Numbered from the stretch's first letter, positions 1 through 14,102 are shown. The stretch: 64,000 bases of DNA from Paragordius varius (GCA_964247055.1 OZ176051.1:6138001-6202000), one strand, 5' to 3'. The notes: generated by a model not told the origin, from the sequence alone. Translations and numbers: made by a program.

Positions 1-409
1 CTTTGAAAAATTTTAGGTAAAAAAATAACCTCTTTTTGCAAACAGTGTTATGCAAATAAAATGTAAAATTGTAAAATAAACTATATCTTAAATTTTTTTG
101 CTGCCATTTTTTTATACAATATTTAGATCCCTAATGTAACAGGCAATTAAATGTATACTGCGGTTAAAAATGTAAATAATTAACTTTAAGAATCAGGCTA
201 TATTTTACTAACGAAAACTTGAAATATGTCTGTTTTCTTATCAGCTGTTTGTTTCAAACGTTTTTTTCCAGTTGTCCCAATATTAGACTCTAGAAGTCGC
301 AAAACTGCTAAACATTGTTGGATGATTCAATTTTATCTAAATGAATGACACTTTAGTTTAGAAAATTGTGCATATTTGGACAAAAAAACTTTTTTACTCT
401 TTTTAATAG
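1..409 (+). other. AT-rich 5' flank, possible upstream exon
   Basis: There is no assured gene here. After a strong acceptor (a run of seven T, then CCAG, ending near 271) lies a 24-codon open patch beginning VPILDSRSRKTAK that reads like coding sequence. Its available donors leave phase 1, whereas the next exon at 410 needs phase 2. I therefore did not join it to the downstream gene. The true 5' end of that gene may lie outside the window. Confidence 0.2.
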
Positions 410-3400
410 TCTGGATTATAAAATTTCGACAAAGGTACAAATTATGCGCCCATTAAACTTTAATCAAATAAAATTCTTCCAAGGTCAAAAATTATCTTTT
501 TATTCTTCTACTATTCATAATAAAGTGTATTTTTTTAAAAAGGTTTCATTCTATTTCGACATCATAACTACGTGTAAATCTAGTTGGTTGTTGTGCGAAA
601 ATCGATTCGATAATAATAATTACGATAACACGTTCTTATCAATGAATGTTAGAAACTTTACAGATTATAACTGTACGAATACCGAAATGCATCTGCACAA
701 GCGTTATAGTTCAAATCGGCCAGATTTCGTAAGACTTAATTTATTTTATAAACATATTTCAACATACCGATAAAAATTTGAGAATTTATTCTTTATATAT
801 TATATGAAAATCATTTTAAAAATAATTTTTTCAACATTACATAATATAATTTTTGCAAAAGGTATTTATTAAGGCTTATCCCAAAAAATTGGATACTGGA
901 ACATAAATATTAAGCTTCGAGTGTCCACCTCAACCGCTACATTAAAATTGTATACTTGCGATACTAAAGCGTGATATATCCAGAGATGGCTCTCATAAGA
1001 ATTTAATCACCATCATTACAAAATTAAATATTTAATACAATAAAATTAAATTTAATGTAAAAAAAGTGTAATATTTTATCAAACTCTAATCCTAATTTAA
1101 TATAGTTAACTTTTTTTGTTTTATTTTACAACATTTTGAATTTTAATAATGATTGTTATGGCTGCAATCATAATAAGCGGTCAGAAAGCATAATGTTTAT
1201 TGACCGATTTATATACATTTCTTATTTGCATCACAATATTATATATAAACTTTATAAATCTTGAGAGAAGACAATAGCCAGGAAATGCGACCCATCATGT
1301 CAAAATTTTAAAAATTATTTTCACAAAAAGTGTGCACCATATAAAAATGCCCACATTATAGCAATTTAATTAGGTTAAGAATTTTGATGCAGCATTAGTA
1401 ATATTTCGCTTTAGATTGTTTTAACTTTTTAAGAAAATTTCGATAAAATGATTTGGCTTTAAAATTCCGATTTGAATTGTTCATGACATCTTAATTAAAA
1501 TCATAGCGAATTAGAAAACCTATATGCATGACTTATAAATAAATATTTAAAACAATAAAAAGAATACTTTTACCATAAGAATATTTACCCATACCTTTAA
1601 TAATCATATCGTTTTGGCTAGATATTTTGATTGTTGGTGGAAATAGTGTGATTTAGACTCTTGCACAGCTAAAGAACATTAACTTTTATTTAGTATATGA
1701 GGGAAAAATCGTATGCGTATTATATAAAATAGATATAGCACTAATTTTGTAGTGCACCAAATACTATTATATATAATATGCAAATATGCAGATATTTTAT
1801 ATGCAATATAACATTTTTAGCATGTACAAGCAAGTTTTTTTATTACTTAACAAGTTTAAGGGTTAAGGTATATCGATTAAAAGTTTGTCGTTTTGGAGAG
1901 TAAATGGAAGATTTTTGAATAATGAAAATGCAGATTGAACGCCATTTAAACAAATTGAAAATTAGCCAAAATGTTGATTGATGACCATAACTTTGTTAAT
2001 ATGGAATAAAGTCGAAATATGTATCTATACTCCTAATAACGATAAACTTAAAAAATATCCAAAGCACCAATGAAACAAATATGTTTTACATTGCTAAAAT
2101 TTATAGTCGTAATTCGTGTAATTTAACATGAACAAATTTAAGATGCTTGGCTATTTTTTATTATGTCAATTAAAATTTGGCTATCTAACCCCAGTCTATA
2201 ATTAAGTATATTTATAAAAAAACTACTGAAAGAATCAGCCCCAATAAATTTATTCTTAAAACTAGATAAATACGAAATATCTAAATATTTGAAAAAAAGT
2301 TCCATATTAAACTACTTAACGCTATTTTTATTTTCCATTTTGGCAAAATATCAAATATTTTAATTTCAAAGCTAACATTAAAGCTTTAAGAAAAGGTGGT
2401 TAGTATTTTTTTTTAATTTTGCTAGGTCACACATGTCATGTTGATAAATTTATACCTATAGATCTAAACTTAAAATTGGAAATATCAAGTGATTTGAATA
2501 AACAGTTTTATAGATTTTGGTTTTTATAGGTTAAATGACTGTAAATTTTGCTATGGTTTCAATTTATTCTATATTTAAATTTTTTAATTCTAAACAGGGG
2601 TGAGATATAAAACTACCCCATTTCATTGAATTGAAGGACTGAACTGAATGTGTTGCATCCAAGTGTTTATATGTAATAAAGTGTATGAAATAAATAACAT
2701 GTTCATATTTTTATAATTTTTTAATCAATTTTATTGTAATTTGTATTGGTTGTGAAGGCTTTGAAACTTGGCCCAGGGCTGACAATGATGATGAGAAAAT
2801 TGCGTAGTTGCGAAATTTAAGCACGCAGTTCAGAAAGTCCGGCGCCCTATACTATACCATCAATCGAAACAGTTTGGGTTTTTACCCTTTAATAAAATAG
2901 GAAAAAAAATATTTTTTTAACTTCAATTTATAGTAAATTTTAGCGACCAAAAATGTATTTGCAAAATTTTTTAAAGGGAGTTATATTTACACAATATGGT
3001 AAAATTTCCAGCGTTTTACTTATAATTATACAAATTATAGCAAAAATACCGGGAATCATTTGTTTTGCGCATTTGTTTTTTGCATTTATTTTTATATGGC
3101 TATTAATAAATTGAAATCCCCAAAACAAACCTAATTACGCATTTGATATATACAAGTAAAATCATAATGAATATACTTTTGTCCCAGCTTCGACTGCACA
3201 CAAAACACAATTTTGTTGGATATTATACGCTTGAGGTTTGGAAGAATGGAAATGCTTTCTACCACGTTGCAAACGAGATTGATTCAAACCGAACATTGAA
3301 CATTCTGTATGAATATAGTGAAATATCAGACTTAAGACAACAGTATAACACCTCCATAACGGGATATCTATCGTTTAGAAAGTGCACCAACCGAACTTCT

Positions 3401-6400
3401 GTTGACAAGAGTATAAAAATTTTACATCTTTTAAAACATTCGGTGTGCAATAAACTTCTTATTCTAAAAAAATATTTTTTCAAAAAGTCAATTCTGTTTC
3501 GTATGATTCTTAATATAAATTAAAAATTTTCTCATATTTTAAAATCTCTTCTCTAAAAAGTTCCGCTAAAAAATTTTCCACATCAAAAATTAATAAAGTC
3601 ATGATTAACTAAAAATTTTTTGAGGCAGCTTATTATATTCATTAACCAATTTCGATGACAATGTTTATTTAACAAACCATTTTAAAATTGGAAAATCATT
3701 TATGCTCATACAATTTCATAAATATTAAAAATTTATTATTTCTTATTTAAAGTTACATCATTTATAATTAAATTTTTAGCCAATTTTTTATTATACTCTT
3801 TTTTATATTTAAAATGCAGTACTGCTCTATTTGGAAGGATTGTGTTCTACACCCTTTGTCGATGGTCAAACGTATAATATTATATCCATATCACATAGTG
3901 TTAGGCCAAGACGGTTCAGAATATATCAGTAATTTTTTAAATTATATACAATTGTCATTTCCCAAATTTCTTATCATGTTATCAATTTTACTTTAATTAA
4001 TATAATAATATATAATTTTTAATAACCCCTTAAATGAACATTAATAATTTTATAGTTGTTTAATTTTTCAAGAGTCATGTATTTCTCATTGGTCTTTGAC
4101 ATTTAAAGTTGGTTAGCAGTTCATAACCTTATATTATTTCTTAACGTTTCCAATCATCGAAAAATGTCATATGTAAATTAAATTATTTTATCAACTACAG
4201 TCAGCACAAAAGTGGAAAAAGGGATTGTGCTAGAAAATACGAAAAAAATATTCCTTTATTGGTAAAAATTTCTCCATTTTATTGCTTTCATACCAAAAAG
4301 GGTGCCAAACATATTGTGAATATCAAAGGATTTCACATATATGCTTAAAAAATGACGGATTAAATATATTTTTTTTATTTTTTTATATGGTAATAATTAA
4401 TTTTATTTGAACATCTATCCATTTGACAAAATAGATCATGATTTAAATTTGGATTTGTTTTGCGAAAATGGATAAGTAAAACACATTTTTTCTTATAAGA
4501 GTTAATGGCATATACATAATCTTTTTTTTATAATATCTTAATTTAATTTCATCAACTTACATGAACCCAAATTCTAAAAATAAAATAAATTGTAAACAAA
4601 TTTTTTATAACAATTTTGTAGATAAATATCTTAAAAGGTAAAAAATCCACCAAAAACGAACTCGAGTTTTTTTTCAAGTTTAATATCCAAACATGATAAC
4701 AAAAACAAAGTGTAAATTGTACTTATTTCTAAGAGTAAACATTAACAATTTGTTGCAGAACGTAAACTCGTGTTACTAAATGATTTACTATGACAGAAAA
4801 CTTAAATATTTTAATTTCGTAACTTAATTTTACTACTCTTTAAACCATTTTTTATGAGGAGTTGGACATAAAATTCGAATGATTTATGTTAATAATATGT
4901 CATAAAATTCATATGATATTAATCGAATTCCCATCAGAACTTTTGAATAAGCAACGTTAAATGGTTAAGGCCCAATAATATATTATATTGAAAGTTTAAG
5001 GGTTAACTAGAAGGGTTTTATATGTTAAACATTTTACCTCTAATTTAATATGTTATATATAATATTTTCTGTATCTTTGTAAATTGCTGGATAAGGGAAT
5101 TTACCAAAGTTTATTTCATATCGAAAAAGTTCTATACATTTTCGGGATAAGGGGCATCGTATCTCTAAAAATATTATTTTTAGATGTATTTTATTTATAA
5201 ATCCAACGAACGAATTTATGAATAAATTAACATATTGATATCATCTATAAATTTGTATCACGGCGCATCAATTAATCACAAAATTCGGTAAATAATTCTA
5301 ATTAACTCTGCTTGCCACCGAGTTTTTCTAAAAATTAGAATGTTATACGATTTTCGATTATAAAAAGCATTTTTCTAGTGCCAAAAATTTGTATAAAAAG
5401 TAACTTCAATGATCACAGGGCGCTTAATCATTGGTAATATAAAATTAATAAAAGTATTATTTAGCAGCATCCATATTATCTTATAATTTATTTTGTTAAA
5501 GGTTATACATTACACATATTTTAACCGTATTTTAGCAATCTAGAGTTATACCATTACCAAAATTATGTTGTGATGTTTGTATCAGCTGACTTTAAGCATG
5601 TCATAGAGCCAAATCGAGAAGGATTTGAACTTTTGCCAAGAAGATTGGATGTTGTTCAATTTTCCTCCATTTCCGATGTATCCATTTTACACCTTAAAAA
5701 AGTTTAGATTACACAAATTTATGATTATGTGAGCACCCTTCAAATTTTAATAATTAAATATTGTATCTTTTTTACTATGGTAAAAAGAGGGTAAGCAAAT
5801 ATTTGGTGGTTAAATATTGAAATGATATCTCTAAATTTGATATTAATTAATTGGGGTATAGGAGCTGTTAAGATCATTTGTATGTAAATATTATTTTTGG
5901 TCAAAAATTTAAATAATATTTTAAAGTGCCAAATCAACACATCATTTTGGAATTGTCGTATACCACAGGTAGATGATGTGCTTGGAAAAATCTAATACAT
6001 GTATTCTGTGTTCTACGTTTTTTATACTTAAAATGGGGAATCATATTGAAAATCATCAAAGTAAATTGCCATGATAAATTGCTATAATTTTGTAATGGAC
6101 AAAAAAATTTAATTAAATGAAATTACCTAACTTAACAATTAATTACATCAGCAAATTTTAGACAATTTGCTTTTTTGTAAAAACAGAATGAATAATTTTT
6201 GGTTTAAAATGGAGCCGAAACTTGGCTTCTAGTCTTTTTTGGCCTAGTAAGAGCTAGGCTATTTTTCTTGTATCTAAAATAATTTAGATGTATGCAATAA
6301 CCTTTGTTATTGTTGCATCAATAATAACGGTTGTTGTTGTTGAGCTTGTAGTCGGTTATCGACCATTAGCGATTTTGTAGGAAAACTGCCTTCATTCGGT

Positions 6401-9400
6401 TCTGTCGTGAGTTTTGATAGTTTTTGCAGTGACAATTTGGAAAGTATAAGATTTCGTCTACCCAGCGAATACGTCTGCGTCCTCTTCCTCTCTTACCATT
6501 TACTTTTCCTAACATAATACCTTTTCCAAAGAATTGCCCCAAATAATGTGTCTAACCAAATTTTTGTTTTATTATTTTACCCCGAAGCGTTGTTTGTGCG
6601 TTAATTTTATTTAAAATGTCGATATTCTTTATTTTATCCTTCCATGTTATACCAAGTATTTTTCTCCAGCAAAATATTTCAAACGCGTTTATTTTTTTTT
6701 CATCTTCACTTTTGATAGTCCAGATTTCACATCCGTATAACATGATAGGAAAGATTAATGTGTTTACTAGTCGGATTTTTGTTTTAAGGGTTATGTCATG
6801 AGATTTCCATAACTTGTAGTGTGAGGCTAGAGCGCATTTGGCGATAGCTATGCGTATTCTTATTTCTTCGGAACTGGAACTTAAGTTGTTGATAATGCTT
6901 CCAAGGTATGTGTATTCATTGACTACTTGAATTGTTTCGCCATTAATCCGAAGCGAGTCATAGGAATGAGGGGAGTTGATATGCAATATCTTAGTTTTGT
7001 TGAGGTTTAATGTAAGATTGTATTCTTTGAACACATTTATAAAACGGAGACTGTTTTCGAGGTTTGTTTGTGAATTTGCTAAGATAACCGTGTCGTCTGC
7101 GTAGTGGAGAGTCGTCAGAGTGTGACCCCCTACTTTTATTTCTGGCAGATTTAGATTCCTCATCATACATTCCAAATATATGTTGAACAACATGGGGGAT
7201 AAAATGCAGCCTTGACGCAGACCTATGTTCATTGGGCTCCAAGAGGTCGGACCATGCGGGGTGTTAAGTGATAGGTAGGAGTTGGAGTATATGGATTTAA
7301 TTAGTTTGATTATGATCGGAAAATCCCATTTGTTTAAGGGCCTTCCAGAGAATGCCATGTTGAACGGTATCGAAGGCTTTAGAGAAATCCACGAAACATA
7401 GGTGCAGCTCATTTTAGAATTCACAGTTTTTTACCATTATCCATCTAAGGATTGAGATCATGTCTCGGCATCCTCTTTTTTCTCTAAAGCCTGCCTGTGA
7501 CATTGATATTTCCGGTTTGACATATGTTTGTAGACGGTTTTGTATTATTTTTAAGAAAACTTTTGAGGCTTGATTGATCACTGCTATTGTACGGTAGTTT
7601 TCACATAGTTTAGGATCGCCCTTTTTGAATATAGGGACCACTAGTGGTTTGTTCCATTCCGTCGAGAATGTTGCCTCATTGAAGATATTTTAAAATATGG
7701 AAAGAATTAATTTTATGGGAATATGCCTTTGTAACTCGGTAGGGATATCATTGAATCTTTCTGCTTTGCCGGTTGATGAATGCTTCAGGGCCCATTCAAT
7801 TTCTTCTTTTAGTATAGGAGGGTCATAAGTTTGTTCAGAGTTCATGGCAGTTATATTTGATTATTTTGAGAATAAATTTTGGATGTATTCTTCCCAGAGT
7901 TTAATTACTCCTTTTTTATCGGTTAGAAGTTTTCCGTTTGAATGAGACATAGGACCTTTGTATATTTGTTTTTTGCGCGGTTGAATGTGTTTGAAATATA
8001 AAAGAAGTAGTTGTGATTAAGTTTAGCAGTTGGTTAGCGCAGATTGTATTATAAGAAGATTCTTTGTCGGTTATGCTTTTTTGTAGTTTATTATTAATAA
8101 TTTTGTACTCAAGGAGAATGCCCTTGGATTTTGCTACTCTTCTCTGTTCAATTGGGTCAATGCTTTGTTGTGATATGGTAAATTTTATGTTGTGGCAGGG
8201 GGTATATATTCTTTAGCTGTTTCGGTAGTAATTTTGTGAATAGTGGACCAAAGATCATCTGTGTTCAATGTTTCGTATTTTAGGGATTCAAATTTATTGT
8301 TAAGGATAAGAGTAAAATCGGCAGGTATAAGTTTGTAGTTAAATTTAGTTCTGGAAAAGTTTTTTTGCGGCTGGGGAAGTTGTAGCTTTATTTTGATCTT
8401 GGCCATTAATAGGTTATGATCTGAGTTGCAGGTAGCACCTGATGTTTTGAAATAAGTTTTTGTATTTTTGCATTCCCAATATGTAATCTATTTGATTCAT
8501 GTGTTTACGACACGGTGAAGCCCAGGTGTAGAGCCGTCTGTTAGGTTGTTTAAAAAACGAGTTCGCTATAAAGAGATTGTTTTGTTAGCAAAAATCAATT
8601 AGCCTTTCATCATGGGGGTTTTTGACTTTACCAAGGCTTTTTCCACCAGTGCCCTTGTCTGTTTTATCGTTAGCTATGATAGCGTTAAAATAGCCGATGA
8701 TGAAAGTTATGTCTTTCTTGAATGTTTCACAAAGAGCCATTTGTAATTCATTATAGAACTTTTCGCATTCGTCTTCGGGTGAGACACTCGTGGGAGCATA
8801 GATTTGATATATTGTTATAGCCTGGGGTCTGGTGTTGATTCGTAGGGATATAATACGATCGGAGATAGGTCTATATATATCAATATGTTTGGCAAGATTA
8901 TTCGATATTCCGCATCCATTTCGTTTGAGTTCCCCGCCAGAGTTATAAAACGAGTAATTGTCGTATATTTTGTGTGAGTTATGTTGCATATGAATCTCCG
9001 ACAGCCCTAACACATGGATGTTTTAAACGTTTCATCTCGCGAATTATTATATCCAATTTGTTATCTGAAGTGCCACGTGTGTTCCAGGTGGCCATATTTA
9101 TTTCTAAATTACGGGAGCTTATTTTAGAATTATTGCTTTCCATGTAGGAATTTAGTTTAATGGTGGTGTATTGAGATATAAGAATCAATAGAAAGAATCA
9201 GTATGATATGTCCACTGATGTTTAAGAATGGTTATTAGGGAATAAAATTGTCAATGGCAATTTTGGAGTTGTATGTTCTGTATAAATAATTCATGTGAGA
9301 TTATAATTCTGAGTGATAGAATTTCTTCCGGATAATAAAAGTGACAATAAATTGATGAAGATAATGAGATAAATTCCATTTATCACCGAATGTGAACAAG

Positions 9401-12400
9401 ATCTCCTATAAAAATAAAAGGTACACGCATCTCAGGAGTGAACATACCAAGTTCTCCGCGCCTGCAGCCGATAAGAATAACGGTAGACAACAATTTTTTC
9501 TGCCACTTTAGTTTTTTGCATTTTCTATAATTTACTATCACTTTAACAGTAAATTTGTAAAAAAATTTTAAGAATTTTGTATGTTTTGATTATTAGTATG
9601 CGCCCTCTTTATTAAATTTTACGAAAAAATGTTTTTTTTTGATAATACACAACAAATGCCCATTCGTAAAATATCTTTGGAAAAGTCATAAAAACTCTAT
9701 AATATTCATACTAATATGTATAAAATCGATAGCTATCGATAGTTAATATTGGACATAGTAAGTGACAACCCGCGAAGCTCGAGCGATTTTCTTAATTAAT
9801 ATTATTTTTTAAATAATTAATGAAAATAGCCTAAACTTCATGTAAATGTCAATGAATATCTAAAAAAATACAAAAGATTTTTTTTTGTTTAAACAATTAT
9901 TCTTGCTTTTATGTCATTAAAAATAGCTTTAATTTTTTAAAAAAATATCTTTATATCAATATTAATCGTTTTTGGAAGGTTTATAATTTTAAGACTATAA
10001 ATTTAGTTTAAGGTATTTTTATCTTTTATAGGCATTATGTAATAAATTTACAGTCATAAATGTGCATTTGTTTATCCAGGTAAAATATTTAAAATATTAT
10101 TAAAAAGCAAACCAAAAGCTTTATTTAAAGATTTTTTCTAAATATGTACAAATGTAACCCTAATAGTTATATCAAAATAATTTATATGATTTTAAATGGG
10201 TATGTAAAAAATTATAAATTCAAAGGTTGATATTTTGACCATATAAAGCCAAATATTTTTTACAACAGATTTATTTAAATGACTAACCATTCGAAAGATA
10301 GAGTTTTTATGCTCTTTCGAAAAATTACATGGCTTTATTTGATTTTGTTTTCGGTTATAATGTTAAATCGGGGCCAATAAAACCTATTATTAAAAATTTT
10401 AAGGTGTTTAACCAATCATTTTCAGATATACTATTTATGTATTTTGATGATATTTTGAATTTACAAGAAAATAATCAATTATTCTTTAAAACTTTAAATG
10501 TGTTTTTCATTAGATGTTCGTAACTAAAAATAAATATTAATTAATGTTTTATTATTTTTAACATTGTACTGCCTGATGCTTTTTTGAACTCACTCATGAA
10601 TTCTATCCACCACTTTAGATAATGTGACCAGATAGGCTGTTTTTCGCAGTACAGTACTGGGTTTTCAGGAAAAAACTGCGACTGTACAGCGCCCACTTTT
10701 GTACTGCTTTTTGAAAAAAATAATTTTTTATAAATATATATAGTTACCTTTTTTTTAAAAAAAAATTATTTTAGATTTTAAAATAACCCCATATTTGCGG
10801 TAAAATACTAAGATTGGCCTATTTTTAATTGGTTATTTTATTTCTGCCGAATTATACATAAAACTTAGGATTGCAGCCTTTCGCACAGTGGCGAAACAAT
10901 AAATTTCGGACTCCACACCGTAAGATTCAGGCTAATGGCTCTTTCACTCAGGGCTTCCGCAATAAGAGGTGCCTCAAAATTTAAAATTATCAAAATAATT
11001 TATTATATTTTCATAAATGTTTGATAAAGTTTAGCTTTAGAAGGTTCATTTTTTGTTATAATTATCAAGAGGAAAATTATATAGAAAATTGTATTCCCGT
11101 AACATGTTATTTAAACTTTATTATAATGGCATGATTTCAAAATAACCTTTTTTCGTAATAAAAAATTAAGAGTTTTTTACGTTCTACACTCATTAGGTGG
11201 GAGGTGTGATACAGTAAATTTTAAATTATACGGAGAAAATGTAAAAATATAAAGACTTTTTTTTTCAAAAGACAGCCATACTTTTTTAACCTTAATTATT
11301 TTAAATATAACCCATTGTTTTCAGCTGTTTTATAAAATAAAGACGTATATTGGTAACACAATCAATTACATATTTTATTGTTATTTAATGTGGTTTAAAA
11401 AGTACGGTTGTCTTTTAAAAATTTTTTTAATATATTTACGTTTTCATATAATTTCAATTTTAACTGTGTTTCTCAATTTTTTTCCTAAACTTTAATTTTT
11501 ATTAGTTTTCTTATTTTTTTGCATAAGCAAATTTGAGATATTTTGTTGGAGCGTTCTTCAAGTTATTTTTGAAGCATAATGGAAACGGTATAACGCTTTA
11601 TAATAAAACCCTATTTCTAAATAATTCGATGATGTTGAACATTACTATAGGTTGAGAATTTTAATTTAAAGGTTTTTTCTTGCAAATTTTGGTGAATTTT
11701 TGTATAAAAAACACAATTTTTATTTTATATAAATTTGAAAACAAACGAATATAAAATTCTGAGTCAGAAAAATGTTTAGCATTTTCGAATTATATATAAA
11801 TGGTATAACATCTCAAACGTTCCATCACGAATATAATATGAAATATTAAATTTTGAATGTATGGATTTTTTTAAAAAAAATTATTTAATCGATATTAAAA
11901 TTTAGCATATATTTAAAATGATTGCAGATGTCGGAATTTTGCGCTTAGATTAAGGGAATAGTCTATTTAAAATAGCCAAAAATAAAACTTATAAAAATAT
12001 TATTGTGCTTTTTATATGTAGTTTATGTTATATTTTAGTGATATCTTTTGAAATAAAGCATTTAACTTTCACCATAAAATATATTTGGAAAAATCGCGCA
12101 CCTTTTGCAATTTTATTCAGAGCACCTACCACAAAAGTGTAAACTTTCTTTAATAACTCGTAAAAGTTAACAAAAAGCAACATGAGCCTGATATTTTCCT
12201 ATCAGAATATATATGTTTCATCAGGAAATTTTTTTAACTATGTAATATACCTCACCGATGATGTAAAACAGGCAAAGAATGTTTTAATTTTGTACTGCGT
12301 CAAAGTTTAAAATATCTGGTCACTTTAACTTTAGAGCGAAAAAATCGCGGTTGTAGGAAAAAATGTCGAAATTATTACGCCATTTTTTGCAAATGAGAAC

Positions 12401-14102
12401 ATTTTAATATTTAAAATTATTTTAAATAAAATTATTTTAAACTTCATTATCTTTCATTTTTTGTAAACGATTACATAATGGGTTAAATTTATACCTACAG
12501 AGCATAATTTTTATATTTAAGTTGCTATATTTTTTATCAAACATTGTTTCGACTGTAATGATAAATAATTTATATGTAACAGTTTATTAACTTAGTTAGG
12601 AAAGCTAAATTGGAACAAACAGCTGTTTTTAAAGCAAATCAATATCAAGTTTGGATGATTAAATGTTACCTAAAAGCTTTTTTATAATTAATTATCTAAC
12701 CTTAATTTATATATTTGCTTCGTGTTACAACAAATCGACGAAAAAGTTTAAAATGAGGTTTTTTACAAATTTACATTTTTTAGGGATTTTTTCAAGTATG
12801 CGTCCTAAATGCTAAAGGGAGCATATTTTTAAATTCCAATACTTTTGTTATAAGATATTCATATTTCAAATCCCTTTGGGGTATAATTACCCAAAAATTA
12901 GGCTAGCATTAATTTGGAATACATCAGACAACTCAATGCCGCCTGGAGTATCTAAGAACCTTGATAAAAAGTTTAGCCTTGTAAACGATATAAGCGTCTG
13001 CATGATTTTATATGCTGATTTTTTCACATTTTAAAATTTATATTTCTGATATGATGCACCAAAAAGCCTTAATGCATTAAATTACAATATAATTAATTTA
13101 TAGTTTTTCGTATTTTAAACAAATATATGAAATATTACTCTTACGAACGTATAAACCAAATATATTCAATACTATAAAATGATTTGCATAAACCCGAAAT
13201 TAAACATGAAGGAATGATATTTTAAAAAATAAAACTCGACAAAGAATAACTGTAGTATTTGAAAATTATTATTGCTGAATTTATTTTTTAGATTAATGTT
13301 ATAAATTATTAATATTTGTGGTTTTTTTTCAAGTTTCTGATCGGCGTACCACCAAGATTCACTGGAACCTGTACCCTTAAGCTTTTTGAAATGGACACCC
13401 ATAATTATATCAACATGACGCTTAGTAATATAGTAAGTTTTTATAAAAAAACAGAATTGTTTAATTTAAATTTGGTTTGTGTATAACCAGATATAAAGCA
13501 TAGATGGTTTTTTAGTATGAATTACAAAGAATAATAATAAAAACGGGTTTTAGTTATAATTATTATAAGCGACATTTTTATTCTCGTTGTAAATTGTAAC
13601 CATATTTTTGTAAAAAAAATGCCAATTCTTTAGTTTTAAAAAATTATAAAATTTGGTTCCGATTCCATTAATATATTTTGTATCAAATTCTTCCGGTTTA
13701 TTTTTTGTTGAGATCCCTAAACAAAAATTGTTAAAACTAAAGTGCCCTACTTTTCTAGGAATACCATAAAAAATTTTAATGCATATAAAAATAAAAGATT
13801 GATAAAGATATTAATTAGGGTTAGACCAAAACGGTTTCGATTTAGATATAGCTGGTTTTATATTTTTATTTCAGTTTAGCATAAGGCAAGGTATGGATGA
13901 TGTTTTGATATTTGAAGGCAATTATCCCAATCCAAGGAATTATTCGATTCCTCACGTATTGCTAGATTCCATTTGGTGTCCGAAAAGCGATACTCCAAAT
14001 TTAATCATACAATCATTGGAGGGAGCTGATGATTATAATTTTACCATTGTCAGATACATCCGTCATTGCCCAAAACCGAAAATCAATACATTGCAGTATT
14101 GA
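410..14102 (+). CDS. Spliced gene for unrecognised secreted glycoprotein (family member 1), 5' partial
   Basis: I read six exons: 410-728, 3188-3410, 3820-3928, 5536-5701, 12855-12980 and 13875-14102. Each junction has GT and AG, and the exit and entry phases agree throughout (0/0, 1/1, 2/2, 0/0, 0/0), giving about 389 codons to a TGA. The product has many N-glycosylation sequons (NFT, NCT, NRT, NTS), scattered cysteines and alternating hydrophobic residues, so it is probably extracellular and rich in beta strands. No signal peptide is visible because the first exon is missing. Landmarks are VWKNGNAFYHV in exon 2, YLEGLCSTPF and RPRRFRIY in exon 3, IFIFQIPLGY in exon 5 and SIWCPKSD in exon 6. 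The 7.2-kb intron 4 contains a LINE and a hAT element. I do not recognise the domain. Similar exons occur on the minus strand at 44-61 kb. The individual exons are better supported than the exact 5' structure. Confidence 0.6.
869..991 (-). CDS. Terminal exon-like fragment of a paralogue (family member 3)
   Basis: On the minus strand an AG at 992-993 is followed by 40 open codons and a TAA that overlaps an AATAAA signal. The reading contains SQVYNFNVAVEV and LIFMFQYPIFWDKP. These resemble DSRYNFVLTPLHI of the gene at 55-60 kb and KIFIFQIPLGYNYP of the gene at 0.4-14.1 kb. It lies inside intron 1 of the plus-strand gene. Upstream patches near 1250-1300 and 1400-1490 also read open, but I could not join them in phase. 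It may be a small gene or a remnant. The plus strand over the same bases is open for about 30 codons too, which lowers confidence. Confidence 0.33.
   Translation of the reverse strand, partial: SHLWIYHALVSQVYNFNVAVEVDTRSLIFMFQYPIFWDKP
6400..7860 (-). pseudogene. LINE reverse transcriptase, broken
   Basis: Two main frames cover the RT. The first (7641-7414) holds VPIFKKGDPKLCENYRTIAV and SQAGFREKRGC. The second (7424-6552) holds GLRQGCILSPMLFNIYLE and the catalytic LHYADDTVIL block at residues 106-115 of that frame, then LNLNKTKILH. The catalytic Asp pair is intact. A short overlap with a frame change near 7420 and a stop near 7680 separate the pieces. Sequence style matches RTE/BovB-like enzymes. 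Confidence 0.8.
8585..9140 (-). pseudogene. LINE endonuclease (APE type), broken
   Basis: The reading starts at MATWNTRGTSDNKLDIIIRE, the first endonuclease block. After one frameshift near 9010 it continues with LGLSEIH, IYQIYAPTSVSPEDE and FIIGYFNAI. In active APE nucleases the last block is GDFN, with a metal-binding Asp; here that residue is Tyr. The spacing of the other blocks is normal for an RTE endonuclease, which makes the nick that primes reverse transcription. The element is therefore doubly disabled. Confidence 0.75.
10620..12327. mobile_element. Non-autonomous hAT element, copy A1
   Basis: The ends are inverted copies of TAATGTGACCAGATA and TAAAGTGACCAGATA. A perfect 8-bp duplication, ACTTTAGA, lies at 10612-10619 and 12328-12335, the hAT signature. 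Just inside the left end are short palindromes around GCAGTACAGTACTG. No transposase is recognisable. The stretch from about 11560 to 12250 matches a dispersed repeat seen near 29.4, 37.4, 53.1 and 55.5 kb, and so looks nested. A second copy in the opposite orientation is at 23958-25527. Confidence 0.88.
12328..12854. other. Intronic AT-rich sequence
   Basis: This is intron sequence between the hAT element and the next exon. I see no coding patch, repeat end or structured RNA in it. Confidence 0.4.

Larger units (their letters stand above)
6230..9480 (-). mobile_element. RTE-like non-LTR retrotransposon (LINE), decayed
   Basis: This minus-strand element has an APE-type endonuclease followed by a reverse transcriptase and a basic C-terminal tail reading GKRGRGRRRIRWVDEI near 6500, the usual RTE-clade order. 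The base composition is clearly richer in G and C than the flanks. The 3' end near 6230 holds two short hairpins and ACAACAACAACC-type simple sequence. I found no target-site duplication, so both ends are approximate. Several frame changes and stops show it is inactive. It sits in intron 4 of the surrounding plus-strand gene. Confidence 0.85.

Noticed and set aside
366-409. Extension of the first exon upstream to a TTG at 366
   Set aside because: A good acceptor (polypyrimidine run then TAATAG) ends at 409, and the bases before it are its pyrimidine tract. TTG is not a likely animal start.
10290-10321. TTCGAAAGA...CTCTTTCGAA inverted repeat and the 64-codon frame after it
   Set aside because: It is a short imperfect hairpin without other copies nearby. 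The frame lacks splice signals in a useful phase and lies in an intron.
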